Source: Eutreptiella sp. 'Long Island Sound 2002' (lineage: Eukaryota > Euglenozoa > Euglenophyceae > Eutreptiales > Eutreptiaceae). From it: 64,000 nucleotides of DNA. Below are positions 28,176 through 39,518 of the stretch, one piece after another. Every line of letters begins with the position of its first letter. Position 1 is the stretch's first letter. The stretch spans positions 120,715,206 to 120,779,205 of the forward strand of contig OZ038379.1 in assembly GCA_964036045.1 (NCBI GenBank), in the 5' to 3' direction. A program made the translations under genes and the position numbers. The notes under the pieces were generated by a model, which saw only the letters and a list, made by a program, of their open reading frames with translations, ran no database searches and was not told the origin of the DNA.

Positions 28176-28961
28176 ATAGTGATTTCAACACTGCGTGTTT
28201 GTTTTGCCTCTCCTGCTGGTTGTTGCTGGTGTAGGGTTTCCTGCTGCTTGTTTTTGATGAGGAAAATGTTTTATTTGCTGAAATACAACCAGTCCAGGAT
28301 AACCCAAGCCAGAGATAAGCAAGTAGAAGAAAATCAGGATCAAAGCATGAAGGGCTGCATTTACAAAGAGTTAGATAAAGAAAACTATCAACAATAGACC
28401 ACAGCAATTAGCATACATTGGAACTCAGGATGAAATATTTTACATGTTTGAGAAAAACTGATTGGAAAACTGCCCCAAGGGCTCACTCTCATCCACAGTG
28501 CCATCTTGAGATGTGCACTCTTTGTTTTTGGGTCCCATAGGTGCTGAGGTGGCTTGGCATGTGGCAATGAGGTCACTGCCATGTCACATGGGATATTCCT
28601 ACTTAGCTACGCTGACTGGGTACTGAACCCAGGACCTCTCAAAAAGAGGTGCCCCAGCCCCCTAGGGTGCATACCACTAGGATAGCTAAAAATTCATGAG
28701 AAAACATAGATAAATTCATACGCTCTGCCTTCAGTATATCAGTGCCTCAGCAACCCAGAAAAAGATGTTTTAGTGCCTATAGCCTGGGGATAAAGGGGTC
28801 CACACCACATCCTGATGGAGTGTTTGGTTCCATAGGTCAAAATGTGTTATCACCACTTTTAATTGGGCCAATACTAAGATGGAATGCCTGTGTGCTTAGA
28901 GCACCTCTAATAGAAGTAAAGTATACCCTAAAGCATTGGAAAAGCATTTTTTCTTACTCCC
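28176..28961 (-). repeat. 3' LTR of gypsy-2
   Basis: This is a direct repeat of 38731-39518, sharing ATAGTGATTTCAACACTG at one end and TTCTTACTCCC at the other, with about 95% identity by eye. The minus strand just upstream of its start reads AAGGGGGG, a short purine tract. No canonical TG...CA ends are seen. It contains the 87-nt tRNA-like sequence at 28603-28689. Confidence 0.8.
28603..28689 (-). other. tRNA-like sequence in the gypsy-2 3' LTR
   Basis: This 87-nt minus-strand segment has perfectly complementary 7-nt ends (TTAGCTA and TAGCTAA). It has a D-loop-like CCTAGTGGTATG, a long-variable-arm-like hairpin (ACCTC and GAGGT around TTTTTGA), and a T-arm-like CTGGG-TTCAGTA-CCCAG. Six extra bases before the 3' end and a poor anticodon stem argue against a working tRNA. 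Its partner is 39158-39244. Confidence 0.45.
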
Positions 28962-31200
28962 CCCTTGTGCAGTGGTCGTCACCACTGTCGCACCTTCAGG
29001 AAAAACGGATTTTTTCTTGGCCTTTCCTTGGTTTCCACATCTACTTCAAAATACCTATAGCTTCCCTAACACTCGAAAAGAGCGCTTTACCATGGCCAGC
29101 GACTCTTGCTGCATTGTTGATGACAAACTCCAACAGAAAACTCAGCGCTCTTGGCGCTGCCGGGGTTCCTGTGGCTTGGTGGGGTTAGAGTAGGGCATGC
29201 CAAGACCATATGCATGTGCCTCCCTCCCTCCAAGCTGCAGCGTAACACAACCCAACGCCAGACTCTCATAGGATGCTCGACCCAAGTGTCATGGAACCTG
29301 TTGAAGACACCTGTCCTGGTACTGGGGCGAGGGTGCGCTGATTTAATTAGAAGTGCCCCTTGGAGGGGTCTTGATTCTGGTTCAGTCTCCTGCTACTGCT
29401 TTTCGGCCAGAACAGCAGCCTACTCAACGAGACTTTGCGAGGAGGTCTGTACAACAGAGGAATGGCAGAATGAGGGACGAATCCACGCAAGCGCGAAGCG
29501 ACAACACCTAAATCCGTCAAATGACGGCCTATAATTTTTCTGAAGGCACACACCTGGACAGAATCCAATTGTTCATCAAATCACATTTTTATAAAATTTG
29601 TAGTCATCTCTTGATTTTTTAAATCAAGAAATTCTTACGCAGAAAAAGGCGGCGCGCAGGAGCGGCTCCTAGCGAAGCGCCGGAAAATAAAGAAATAATG
29701 AGATTATAAACCTATGTCTCACGCAGACAGGAAAATGACGAGACACACATAAATAGATGTGATTAAAGATTCGACCCACATTGCCAGAATCAACCACAAA
29801 TCAAGATTTTGAAAAATAAGAATATGACTTCAATGAATCAGGTATAAACTGCACGTGTGCTCGTTCTGTTTGCCCGACGCACAGTGCTCGCCATGTGTCG
29901 TCGTTTTCAAGCCTGATAGCACGATAGAACACGATAGAGGGATAGATTAGAAAGATTGCAGATGATTAGAGGTAAGATCAGGGTGATTAGACATACACAC
30001 AAGTGCATAGCGATGTCTTTCGCTTGCGCCTCGTTTTTCTCCTCACCTTGCTTCACTCTCCAGCGGTAGGTAAGGTAGGTAAGCCCAGGTGGGGCCACCC
30101 CCTGGTAGAGTTCGTGATTGTCAGTATAATTGCCAAAGGTTGGTCGCAAACTCGTGCATGCTCGTGCATTCACACACGCATTAAAGGGTAGGCCACGCGA
30201 AATGCGCACAGTAAACCTTGTTTAGGTTACCCAGGGGCTCCTCGGTACGTTCTTTAAGAGAACTCGACGAGTCTCTTAACGCTTGCTTGCTTGACAGGGG
30301 TGTTTGAGGAAAGCGTATTATAGGTCACACTGAGAAGCGTATAATACGTGGAGTGTGGCTTGGTTTCTCAGCCGCAAACACCGGTTCATTGGCCTTTGCT
30401 TTACAGGTGGGCAGGTAGGGTGATTGGTGCAGCAGCGTCCCTTTTTTTTCTTGCCCTGCTAAACAAGGGCGCTGATCCCACAATCAAATAACTGCGCCTC
30501 AGCCAGGAGTGGCGAGGGCAGATTGACTCCATCGACATCCACGCTGTGCACGCCACTTGTGCGCCTCTCCCCTCCAAGCCCTAGCAGGGAAACGTGTTGT
30601 GACGTCCCTGTTAGGCCACAGTTGCTGCGCAGCGCTGTGTTCTCTTGTCTTCTTCACAGGAGGGTCATTAGGACCCACGACTTTGTTCCTCAACACCACC
30701 CAGTAGAGCGTGAGTGTAGGAGTGGTAATCCTGAGTGGGGTCTTGAGCCAGTTGCAGAAGTGCTCGCCCACCAGGATGGTGCCGTTGTAGGGTGTGTAGG
30801 ACCTGTAGTGCGTGTGTCACTGTCCCACCCGCTTCCTGCAATTTTAGCAGGGTTGGTGGGCTGTGGCAGTGGTTAGGTCAGCGTTTTGGCCACTTAGCAA
30901 AATGGCGTTTTCATGCCTTCATAGCTTTTGGCCACCCCTCCCTGTAGTAGACACATAGGTAGGGAAAACAATACCTCGATTAGTACGCTGGGTATTCCCC
31001 CAAGGTTTTGCGCCAGCACCGAAATCGGGCGCTTAGGGGAGGGGAGACCCGGGGCGTACCCTGTGGCATCAATAAAACAACCCTCCAGGTTTAGCAAGCC
31101 TGCAGACTTGGGTATAATTAGGACACCCCTTCTGCGGCTTGCTCTCAGGACCTTAGGAATAGCACACTCACACATACGCTTAGGCAGGTAAGGGTAAGGT
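28962..31200 (-). other. Non-coding 3' region of gypsy-2
   Basis: This 2.2-kb stretch lies between the pol end and the 3' LTR, with only short unrelated ORFs. It includes a GC-rich inverted stretch near 29650-29685 and GTATAATACG/CGTATTATA repeats near 30315-30350. It may be genuine element UTR or a later insertion; I see no gene in it. Confidence 0.4.
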
Positions 31201-32592
31201 TCAGTCCCTAGCTTTAGTCTTGGAGGCAAGCGTCTCAGCGAGCCTCAGCAACTCACTGAGGTTGTTGTGGGACAAGTAGTCAACCAGAACTGAATTTAGG
31301 TGCCCCTCAGGTAGAACAAACGCAGAGAAGGGCTCCCAGGTGGCCTCTTCGACTCCAAACCCTTCCCAGAGAGTGAGGAAGCGCCAACCCTGGCGGTAGC
31401 GGTGGCGTAGGACAGACTTCACCAGGTAGAAGCCCTCGTTGGCCATCTCCTCGGCGTTCATGTCGGGGAGTTCCCCTTCAACGTCCATAGGGCTGGCAGC
31501 CCCTTGTAAGTCTAGGGCGGCGATCTCCTCGTCGTTAAGCTCCCACGCGTCCCCACACAGGTCTTCAGGGTCATAGTAGCGCTTCAGATGTTGAGCAGCG
31601 CACACCAGGGTCCCCCCTGGACGGGGAGAACACCGCACGGTTGTACGGTGTCCATCCGCAGATAGAATCTTGTAGGGCCCGAAGTATGGGTCGTCGCTGA
31701 TACAGCGTGGCCAGGGGGGTAGCGGCTGTGATGCACCAGCACCCAGTCCCCCTCTTGGTAGGTGGCCGGTACTCGGTGCTTGTTCTTCTTGTTCCACTGA
31801 CGCTCCCTCACTCTCTGGAGCATAGCCTTGGCCTTGTCCACCTTCGCTTGTTGCTCTCTGACCCGTTCACCCACAGAAGAATGGGTGTCCTCTGGATAGG
31901 GGGCATGTAGGAACCACGCCGGACGCCCTAGGAATAGCTCATGGGGCGAGCAGCCAGTAGCTGAACTCTCTTGGGAGTTCATCATCAAGGATATGACGGG
32001 GAGTAGTCTCACCCAGTCTCTGTTGCGTTCAGTTTTGCACCATATCCTTATATTCTTCTTGAGGACACGGATCTGTCGCTCACATAGGGGGTTGCTCGTG
32101 TGCGAGTAGGGGATCCCCGTAGACACCTGGACATTGAGGGATCTCAGGACCCTCTTGTACCAGCCGGTATCTGAGCGTACTCGTACGTCCTCATCGGAGT
32201 TGATCTCCTTGGGCGCCCCATAGATACAAAACCACTCCTCCAGGAGTATCTTGATAGTCTCCTCCCCGGTAATGTGTTTGGTACATGGGAAACACCCTGG
32301 TAAATCTGGTCAACCCACAGGTTACCACGAGGGCGGAGTCATAGCCCCCAAACTTCGGCATCTCCGTGTAGTCCACGTATAGAACACTGTTAGCACAGTG
32401 AGGGATGGGCAGGGTCGAGTAGAGACCTCTGTCCCTGATATCCCCTGGTTTGCAGGACCTGCACGGGCACTTGTCCACGATAGGCCGGAGGGTTTTCCGC
32501 AGTTGGTCGTCAGTCCACGTAGTGTGGAACCACTGCTTGAATAGCCTCAGGGTACGATCAGCACCCACATGACCGCTGGACTCATGGGTCTA
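31201..32592 (-). pseudogene. pol: gypsy-2 integrase and chromodomain-like C-terminus, frameshifted
   Basis: The zinc domain (THESSGHVGADRTLRLF, then CPCRSC) is followed by the core. Catalytic Asp is in LYVDYTEMPKFGG. The frame changes at about 32285. The second Asp lies in the -VRVRSDTGWYKRV region and Glu in NPLCERQIRVLKKN. Another frame change near 31700 leads to DPYFGPYKILSADGH and an acidic linker. A chromodomain-like YLVKSVLRHRYRQG-WRFLTLWEGFG-ATWEPFSAF module ends the protein. All three catalytic positions are present, but two indels break the reading frame. The end at TGA 31201-31203 may be the native stop. Confidence 0.75.
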
Positions 32593-35307
32593 CTTCCGCA
32601 GCGCTGGTACTCTGTCACTAGGTACCACGATGCGGTCCTCGTGCCAGAGGTAGCTCTTGTCCCTCTTCCACTGATCTTGGTTGACCAGGAGGAGTTCGAG
32701 GCGTTTCTCCAGCCGCTTGTAGATATCCCCAAACTCCTTCAGGTACTCGGATTGTTGGAGTCCATCCAGGGGGCGTAGCATAGTCATGTTAAGGTCCAAG
32801 TGGACCTCCATACGGCTGAACGCCTCCTTAGCCAGCGCTTCAGACTGGCCACCAATCAGGGCGTCGAAGTTGTTGCGGCTGATGTAGTCTGCACACTCGT
32901 TCTTCACTCCCTAGATGTGGTGTACCGTCAGCCGTAGTTGACTGAGGTAGGTCCACCAACGCCGTAGCTTGGCCTTCTCAGGTGGGGGGCCCTTCTGGAA
33001 ACTGCGGACCGGCCCTTGGTCGCACAGCTAGACCACAGGATTACTCCCCAACAGTTGTGCTTGTGAGGATAGCACTAGCATACCCGCGAGCAATTCCTGC
33101 TCATAGGTGGAGTAGTTCCCCCTGGCCTGGTTCCACTTGCAGTTGCAGTGGCCCAGAGGTACTAGGACCCACTTGTCGTCAGGGTAGCTGTGCTTGAGGG
33201 TTCCATCTCAATTGAGACCTTCCGTCCCCCATTGGGAAATGGCCGAGTCGAACTCCTCCTTCTCTAGTGCTTGCCATTGGAACAACGTTCCACCACCGCC
33301 CACACTGCTGGCGTCGTTCACCAGGATAATCTCCCGTTGTGCCCTAGGCACGCCCAAGCACTTAGCGTTGGCCACCTTGTCTTTGAGCTCGTTCAACGCT
33401 TGTTGCTCTTGTGGGCCCCAGCGCCAAGTAGTACTCTTCTTGATCAAGTCCGTCAGAATGGCGTTCGTGTAGGTGAAGTTTTTGATACGGTGGCGATAGA
33501 AGTTGCACGCCCCAATGAAACTGCGTACATCATGAAGTCCTTTCTTGGGGTCTTCATGTCGTACCTTAGCGTCCATCAGGGGTTCGGTCTTAGAGGCCGC
33601 TGGGGTCCACCACCCATAGCCAACGTCAAACCCCAGGTACTGCATGGTCTCCTGCATGAACTCACACTTCTCCAGCTTGAGTCGTGTGTGGTTCTCCTGG
33701 CAGACCGCAAAGAACTCACCCAAGAGGATTAGGTGATCCTCCTGGGTATTGGTCCTGATGCATACATCGTCGATGTGTGCTTCCATCTGGGTACCACGGG
33801 ATATAAGTTCCTGCACCTTAGGTCTCCTTTGTAGGATGGACAAGATCTTGTTCATCAGCCCTTGGGATAGAGCGGGTGCGTTGGCCACGCCAAATGGCAT
33901 GACCTTCCACTTGAATACCCTCCCCCGAGGGGTGATGAAGGCTAGTAGTTCCTGAGCGTTGGGCGTCAGGTCCACTTGCCAGAATCCCGTCCTCTTGTCC
34001 ATCTTGGTCTTGTAGCGACAGGAGGCTATCTTCTCAAGGGTAGACTCCATATTAGGAATGGAAACTGAGTGGTTCAACGCTTTCTTGTTCAGCTCTCCGT
34101 AGTCCACTAGCAGCCGTTTGGCTGTAGACCCAGGTTTAGCCACCAGGAAACAGGGGCTGCAGCGTTGGGGGTAGTCCCCGTCCTTGTACTCCAGAACTAG
34201 GCCAGCGTCGATACATTCTCGTATCTGTCGCTCAATCTCGTCGGCCTGCTCTTTAGGAGCTGGATAGGGTCTCCTCCGGATCTTGTGACCCACGAACTCG
34301 GGTTTCAGCTTGAGGTCCGTCTGTACCAGTTTGTCAAATGAAGCTGGAGGGGGTAGTTCTCCGAACACCTCCAGATAGGTCCTTATAAGCTTCTGCACCC
34401 GCGGGTCCAATAGCTTGATCTTGTCCTCCATGTCCTTGTCAGAGTGTAAGTTGCTTGCCCCCTGAGTAATAGACGTCGGGAGGTGATGCTCCACCGACTC
34501 TTCGCCCTTGGTAGTGTCCTTCAACCCTTGGTAGGCATATAGTAGGTCTTGTTCAACCATCTCTGATGGACAATTGCAACATAGGCACGCTCGAGGGGGT
34601 TCACATACACATTCCTCCGAGAGGTCGTCCTCCTCTGGGGTCCTCACATGGGCGCCCCACACGCTCTTCATGAGCTTAAGATCTACCTCGCTTTGCCAGG
34701 TGGTGATCTTCTGTTCGAGGTCTTCCTTCAATTGGGATAGATCTCCCATACGTCCTTGCTTCAGTGGCCATGAGCTGCGGGTAGGCTTAGCGTAGCATAG
34801 CTTTTTCGCCACCAACTTCCTCTTGGAGTCCACATACTCCCTTAGCCTGGATCGAGGGTCCAGCTCTTCGTCCACAGGGTCTTCCACCCTCATGGAGAGT
34901 AGGGGTTTCAGTGGGGCGACGTACTCGGCGTTCTCCACTTCCTCCAAACAGGTCTGCACCAAGAAGGCGTCGTGCTCAGTTTCGTCATCTGAGTGGATAG
35001 AGCTAGGGAGCTCGGATAGTCCACACTCAGAGACACCATCAGGAACAGGTACATGGCAGGGAGAGTTGGGGGCGTTGGTGTTAGTCAAGACGTATTCATC
35101 TCCTCCGGGTATAGTCTCAATAGCATCTTGAGGGTGTAGTCGATCCTTCAAGTCACCCAAGGCGAGTCCATCGCTTTCTCGTTGGAAAGCCTGGACCAGA
35201 GTCGAGTCCAGATCCTTCCAGGGGATGGAGGCAAGACCTCTGTCCACCACGCTGAGCATACTCCCCCATCCGGGTTTCCCAATAGGCGTCTTACGCCCCA
35301 GAGGCAC
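32593..35307 (-). pseudogene. pol: gypsy-2 reverse transcriptase and RNase H with in-frame stops
   Basis: A 699-residue open segment (35307-33208) has an acidic N-terminal linker, then RT with KRLLVDYGELNKK, KMDKRTGFWQVDL and the catalytic EAHIDDVCI (His-Ile-Asp-Asp, where Tyr-Val-Asp-Asp is usual). RNase H begins at VNDASSVGGGGTLF and continues after TGA (33208-33210) with NYSTYEQELLAGMLVL. A TAG at 33028-33030 and another at 32911-32913 follow, then CADYISRNNF, the usual end of RNase H. The frame is continuous across all these stops, so they are substitutions or recoded codons rather than indels. Confidence 0.8.
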
Positions 35308-36132
35308 CTAGATGGCCTCATCAGGTAACCGAACAGAGCTGATAGTCAGCCTGTCCAGGAGATTTCGCCAGTACTTGTTGCCCCAATGGGCTCCCCAATC
35401 GGGGGAACACAGGACCATACGGGAACGTTCCAAGGCCACCTTGGTCAGGACCTTCCCCAGTTCACTGAACCTGGGGTTCCCGTAGGCCATCCCGAAAGAG
35501 GGCCAGTAAAATTTGTAGCTGCAGTTCTTCCCCTTGCTGCAGTAAAGGTCCAGTACATGTTGCTTGTTGCTGGCAAACAACTCCACCATCAGGTCTTCTC
35601 TAGAGTAACCCAACTCCTTCAGACCTTGGTCTAGGACTTCCCCCAATAGTTGATAGTCCTCAGCTTCGGAGGCCGCCATCAATTTCGAGGGCTCCTCCTT
35701 GGATACCCTCAGGTAGCTCGAGGTATGTTCTGACTGCTCCAGTGGCACAGACTCTCTGCCACTGCCGTGGTCCACGTAGAGGAGGTAGGGCGCTTGCAGC
35801 GTCAGGGATTGTATCTGGGAGTGCTGCACGAAGAAGTCAGTCCCCAATACAAAGTTGAAGGCCTCAGTGTCCATCACGTAGAACCGATGGGCGATAGTCC
35901 GGGAGCCCATAGGTACCTCCACTTCACAGTCCCCGCAGCTGTGGACCACATGTCCATCCCCCATTCCTATAGCCGCGGTGGTCATGGTGTTCTTCAGGCT
36001 CCCACAAGGTGAAATACTCTTGGCCACTATAGATACGGTGGCGCCAGTATCCGATACCCCCAGGTATTCACGTCCCCCTATTCGGATACGTACCCAAAAC
36101 ACCAGCTCCTGGGCCCCACGGGAGCGTCCCCG
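35308..36132 (-). pseudogene. pol: gypsy-2 protease plus methyltransferase-like segment
   Basis: The aspartic protease motif GVSDTGATVSIVAKS is near the start, with FNFVLGTDFFVQHS after it. About 130 residues later comes MVELFASNKQHVLDLYCS, then AYGNPRFSELGKVLTKV, then RMVLCSPDWGAHWGNKYW. That order (D/E-x-FA, then an NP-x-F motif, a helix, a hydrophobic strand, and a Trp-rich end) matches the Dam-like modules in DIRS and gypsy-1. The segment is bounded by an in-frame TGA (36133-36135) and TAG (35308-35310). Confidence 0.7.
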
Positions 36133-38619
36133 TCAGAACTCCGCGGGACAGGTCACCTCTAACCCCTTGTCCCGCAATTTGCGGGCCATCCTCATGAAAC
36201 AGCTTCTCTTTTTAGCGTTGCAGTCATCACCGCCTTCATGCTCACGCTTAGCCCCTTGCTCTTGCTGGGCCTGCGTTTGTGAGCGTGTGGTAGGACCAGA
36301 CTGCCCTCCAGAGGGCTTGGAGTTTCCCCCTGGGTTAGGGTTGGGGTTGCCTCCGTTCTTGTCCGTGTTCTTGTTGTCCTTGTCTGCGTGGCGGTTAGCG
36401 CCTCCTCCTCGTCCACCTTGACTTTTGTCTTGCCGTTGTCCACGTCCTTTTGACTTGCCCTTGCCGGAGTCGTTGCCTTTGCCTTTGCCTCCATGTTTGC
36501 CAGAGCCTTTGCCAAGATCCTCGCCCTTCATCTTCGCCGACAGGCGCTGTTTGTGGTAGCACTCATCCTCGTAGTGCTTCCTCCTCCCACAGAAGGCACA
36601 GGTGATAGTACACCTGTAGTGATCCGGCAGCTTCGCCTTGGCGTTGGTGTTTTTCTCCTGCTGCTTCCCTTGGACTACGAAGCAGTGTCGCTGCTCGCAG
36701 TCAGGGGCGTGCTGCAGGTGGCCCTGCTCGTCTCTGGTATCACACCAGAAGAGCTCCTTGACGTTTTCCATGATACGGGCGTGTTTGGGGGTAGTCTCCT
36801 GCCCAGGTCTGGATCTCTGGTACCCTTTGCCATGGCTTCCAGAGCCTCCACCTCCAGGACGGTAGTTGTTCAGGTGCTGGTCGCTTTCTTTCTCCAGCGC
36901 CAGCTCCAGGAGTAGTACACAGAGATCCTCGTAGTGGAGGGCTCTAGCCTTGCACTCTGCTGTTGAACGGCACTCGTCCCACAGCTCCCGAGGGAGCTTA
37001 GCCACCAACCAGAAAAGCAGGTCGTCGCTGCTGTAGGAACCGGGCGTCAATCGTCCAGCTCAGTGATCCAGGTCAGCCAATAGCTCAGAGACTCTGCCAG
37101 GTTTAGGGTTGTTGGGCAGCATGGGCAGGTTCTTGATCTCGGCCCTGATGGAGAGGTCGGTTTCATAGGTTGGGTACTGCCTCTCCAAGGCAACCAACAC
37201 ATCGGCAAAGGTGGCGGACTTAGTCACGATCTGTTTGACCTGCTTCTCCAGGTGCTTGGTCTTGCAACACTGCAGGAGCAGATCGCACTTGACCCGTCCA
37301 CTAGCGTGGGTTTGGCCGGTCAATCAGAGAAACCGGCCAAAATTCTCAGCGAACTCGCTGAGGTCCTTGCCTGTGAACTCAGGCAGGTTCACCACGATTT
37401 TGAAGGTGGCAATAGCCTTAGCCTCCTGAGACCTGCGTCCCCCCGGGCGTCGGGTCCTCTTCTTCTTCTTCTTCTTCTTCCCACTTGCGTTCTCGGGGTC
37501 CTCCGGTTCGTCGTCCTCCGAGGGCGAAGCAGAAGCCATCGACGGCGGTTCATCATCGGAGGGATCTCCGCCTACGTCACTGGAGCCGTAGGGCTCCACA
37601 TCCACCATTGCCCTAAGGGCTGTCAGCCCCAGCCGGTCCAGCTCAGCTCTCGTAGAATTCTCCACGTGACTGTAGGGTGGCTGGGACGTCCTCGGCACGA
37701 AAGGGCTTCTAGGTATCACAGCAGGGGTCGGCATCGGTCGGCTCCTCAGGCTCCCCAGGGTGTTTGTCAGCCCTGCCACCAGGTGGTTGGCCTGTACTCG
37801 ATGGGGTGACATTCCCACCCTGGTAGGTGACGCTTCAGGCGGTATCAGGGGCTCCAGTTTATCTCGAATCTCTTGAGGGAGGTCGCCAACAATTTTAGAG
37901 GTGGCTCCTCAGAGCACCTCGTTGATCTCCGACCGCGTCAGGGACCTGTTGGAGGATCTCCCCGATCCTCTACTCCTGCTCCCGCATGACTCAGGTCCTC
38001 TCCTCAACCCACTCAGGGTTGCATACCCAGGAACATCCACATAGGCTCCTGTAGCGGGTAGAGGATGGTGATAGTCAGCCGCATACTATCGCGGCGCAGA
38101 ACTGGAGGTCACCGGCTCACTGGTAGTAGTTGCCTCTGGAAACGCAGTGGCAGGTGGGTTCACACAATAGGCAGGGTAGTTAGGCATACCAGTAAAGCCT
38201 ATGACCTCAGCCATAGGCGGGTTGGTTATGGGTGTGGATGTTGCAGCGGCTGGGTCTGGAGTTTGGAGTGTGCTGGCTATAGGAGAGGGTGATGCGTGGG
38301 GGCCAGAAGCGCTTGGTGTGCCCTGGAAGGTAGGATCAATCGTCGGGTCGTGCCCTTGGCCTGCTCCTTCGTCTGCTATGCTTTCTCCAGCATCCTTCTC
38401 ACTCTCTCTCTTTCTCTTCACAGGATGGGTGTCCACCTCCTCGACTGAGAGGGCCCGGAAGGCCGACTGAAGTCCTTCCATCGAATCCTCCGCCACGTCC
38501 ACTGGCCCATGTAAGGGCTCCGAAGGTACAGCGCTAGGTCCAGGTCCAGGTTCACCAGGTGCTGGCATTGCTGGTGCCCCAGGCGCCGTCTTCACGTCGG
38601 GGTCCTCTTTCTTGTCCAT
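36133..38619 (-). pseudogene. gag: gypsy-2 Gag with in-frame stops
   Basis: The ATG at 38617-38619 lies about 90 nt inside the primer-like site. The N-terminus is Pro/Ala/Ser-rich. A basic KKKKKKRTRRPGGRR stretch precedes the capsid-like NLPEFTGKDLSEFAENF. A zinc knuckle CAFCGRRKHYEDEC (C-x2-C-x4-H-x4-C) is followed by a long Gly/Lys/Asp-rich tail (GKGSGKHGGKGKGNDSGKG). Stops occur in one continuous frame at 38086 (TAG), 37909 (TGA), 37324 (TGA), 37060 (TGA) and 36133 (TGA). Confidence 0.8.
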
Positions 38620-38708
38620 ATTCGTTCGCCCTTCTTGCTTATATATGACTGATCTCGGCGCACTGGATGTAAGGCACGGGGTTGCTGCCGGTACGCAGAG
38701 ACAGTCTG

Positions 38709-38721
38709 CCTCTTGCTACCA
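38709..38721 (-). other. Primer-like site of gypsy-2
   Basis: The plus strand reads CCTCTTGCTACCA, the initiator tRNA-Met 3' end with one extra T. It lies 9 bp from the shared LTR sequence that begins at 38731. The extra base and the gap make it imperfect, which fits an old element. Confidence 0.55.
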
Positions 38722-38730
38722 GAAGGTTTT

Positions 38731-39518
38731 ATAGTGATTTCAACACTGTGTGTTTGCTGTGCCTCTCCTGCTGCTTGCTGGTGGTGTAGGGCTTCCTGCT
38801 GCTTGTTTTTGATGAGGAAAATGTTTTTTTTGCTGAAATACAACCAATCCAGGATAACCCAAGCCAGAGATAAGCAAGTAGAAGAAAATCAGGATCACAC
38901 CATGAAGGACTGCAGTCACAAAGAGTTAGATAAAGAAAACTATCAACAATAGACCACAGCAATTAGCATACATTGCAACTCAGGATGAAATATTTTACAT
39001 GTTTGAGAAGAACTGATTGGAGAACGGCCCCAAGGGCTCACTCTCATCCACAGTGCCATCTTGAGATGTGCACTCTTTGCGTTAGGGTTCCATAGGTGCT
39101 GAGATGGCTTGGCATGTGGCAATGAGGTCACTGCCATGTCACATGGGATATTCCTACTTAGCTACGCTGACTGGGTATTGAACCCAGGACCTCTCAAAAA
39201 GAGGTGCCCCAGCCCCCTAGGGTGCATACCACTAGGATAGCTAAAAATTCATGAGAAAACATGGATAAATTCATAGGCTCTGCCTTCAGTATATCAGTGC
39301 CTCAGCAAACCCAGGAGAAGATGTTTTAGTGCCTATAGCCTGGGGATAAAGGGGTCCACACCACATCCTGATTTAGTGTTTGGTTCCATAGGTCAAAATG
39401 TGTTATCACCACTTTTAATTGGGCCAATACTAAAATAGAAATGCCTGTGTGCTTAGAGCACCTCTAATACAACTAACGTATACCCTAAAGCATTGGAAAA
39501 GCACTTTTTCTTACTCCC
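38731..39518 (-). repeat. 5' LTR of gypsy-2
   Basis: This is the direct repeat partner of 28176-28961. It includes the second copy of the tRNA-like 87-mer (39158-39244), with the same paired ends. Beyond 39518 (GTGAGTCC) sequence diverges from the left copy. Confidence 0.8.

Larger units (their letters stand above)
28176..39518 (-). mobile_element. Ty3/gypsy-like element gypsy-2, decayed
   Basis: The minus-strand element is flanked by direct repeats of 786 and 788 bp, with a primer-like site inside the right repeat. Gag, zinc knuckle, protease, methyltransferase-like segment, RT, RNase H, integrase and chromodomain-like C-terminus lie in that order. From 38619 to about 32285 everything is in a single reading frame broken only by TAG and TGA codons. 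Two frame changes follow near 32285 and 31700. A 2.2-kb non-coding tail separates the coding region from the 3' LTR. The element cannot encode a full polyprotein under the standard code. Confidence 0.85.

Noticed and set aside
28742-29534. ORFs of 130-150 codons beside the gypsy-2 LTR
   Set aside because: They start in LTR sequence and run into unrelated DNA. There is no domain and no counterpart at the other LTR.
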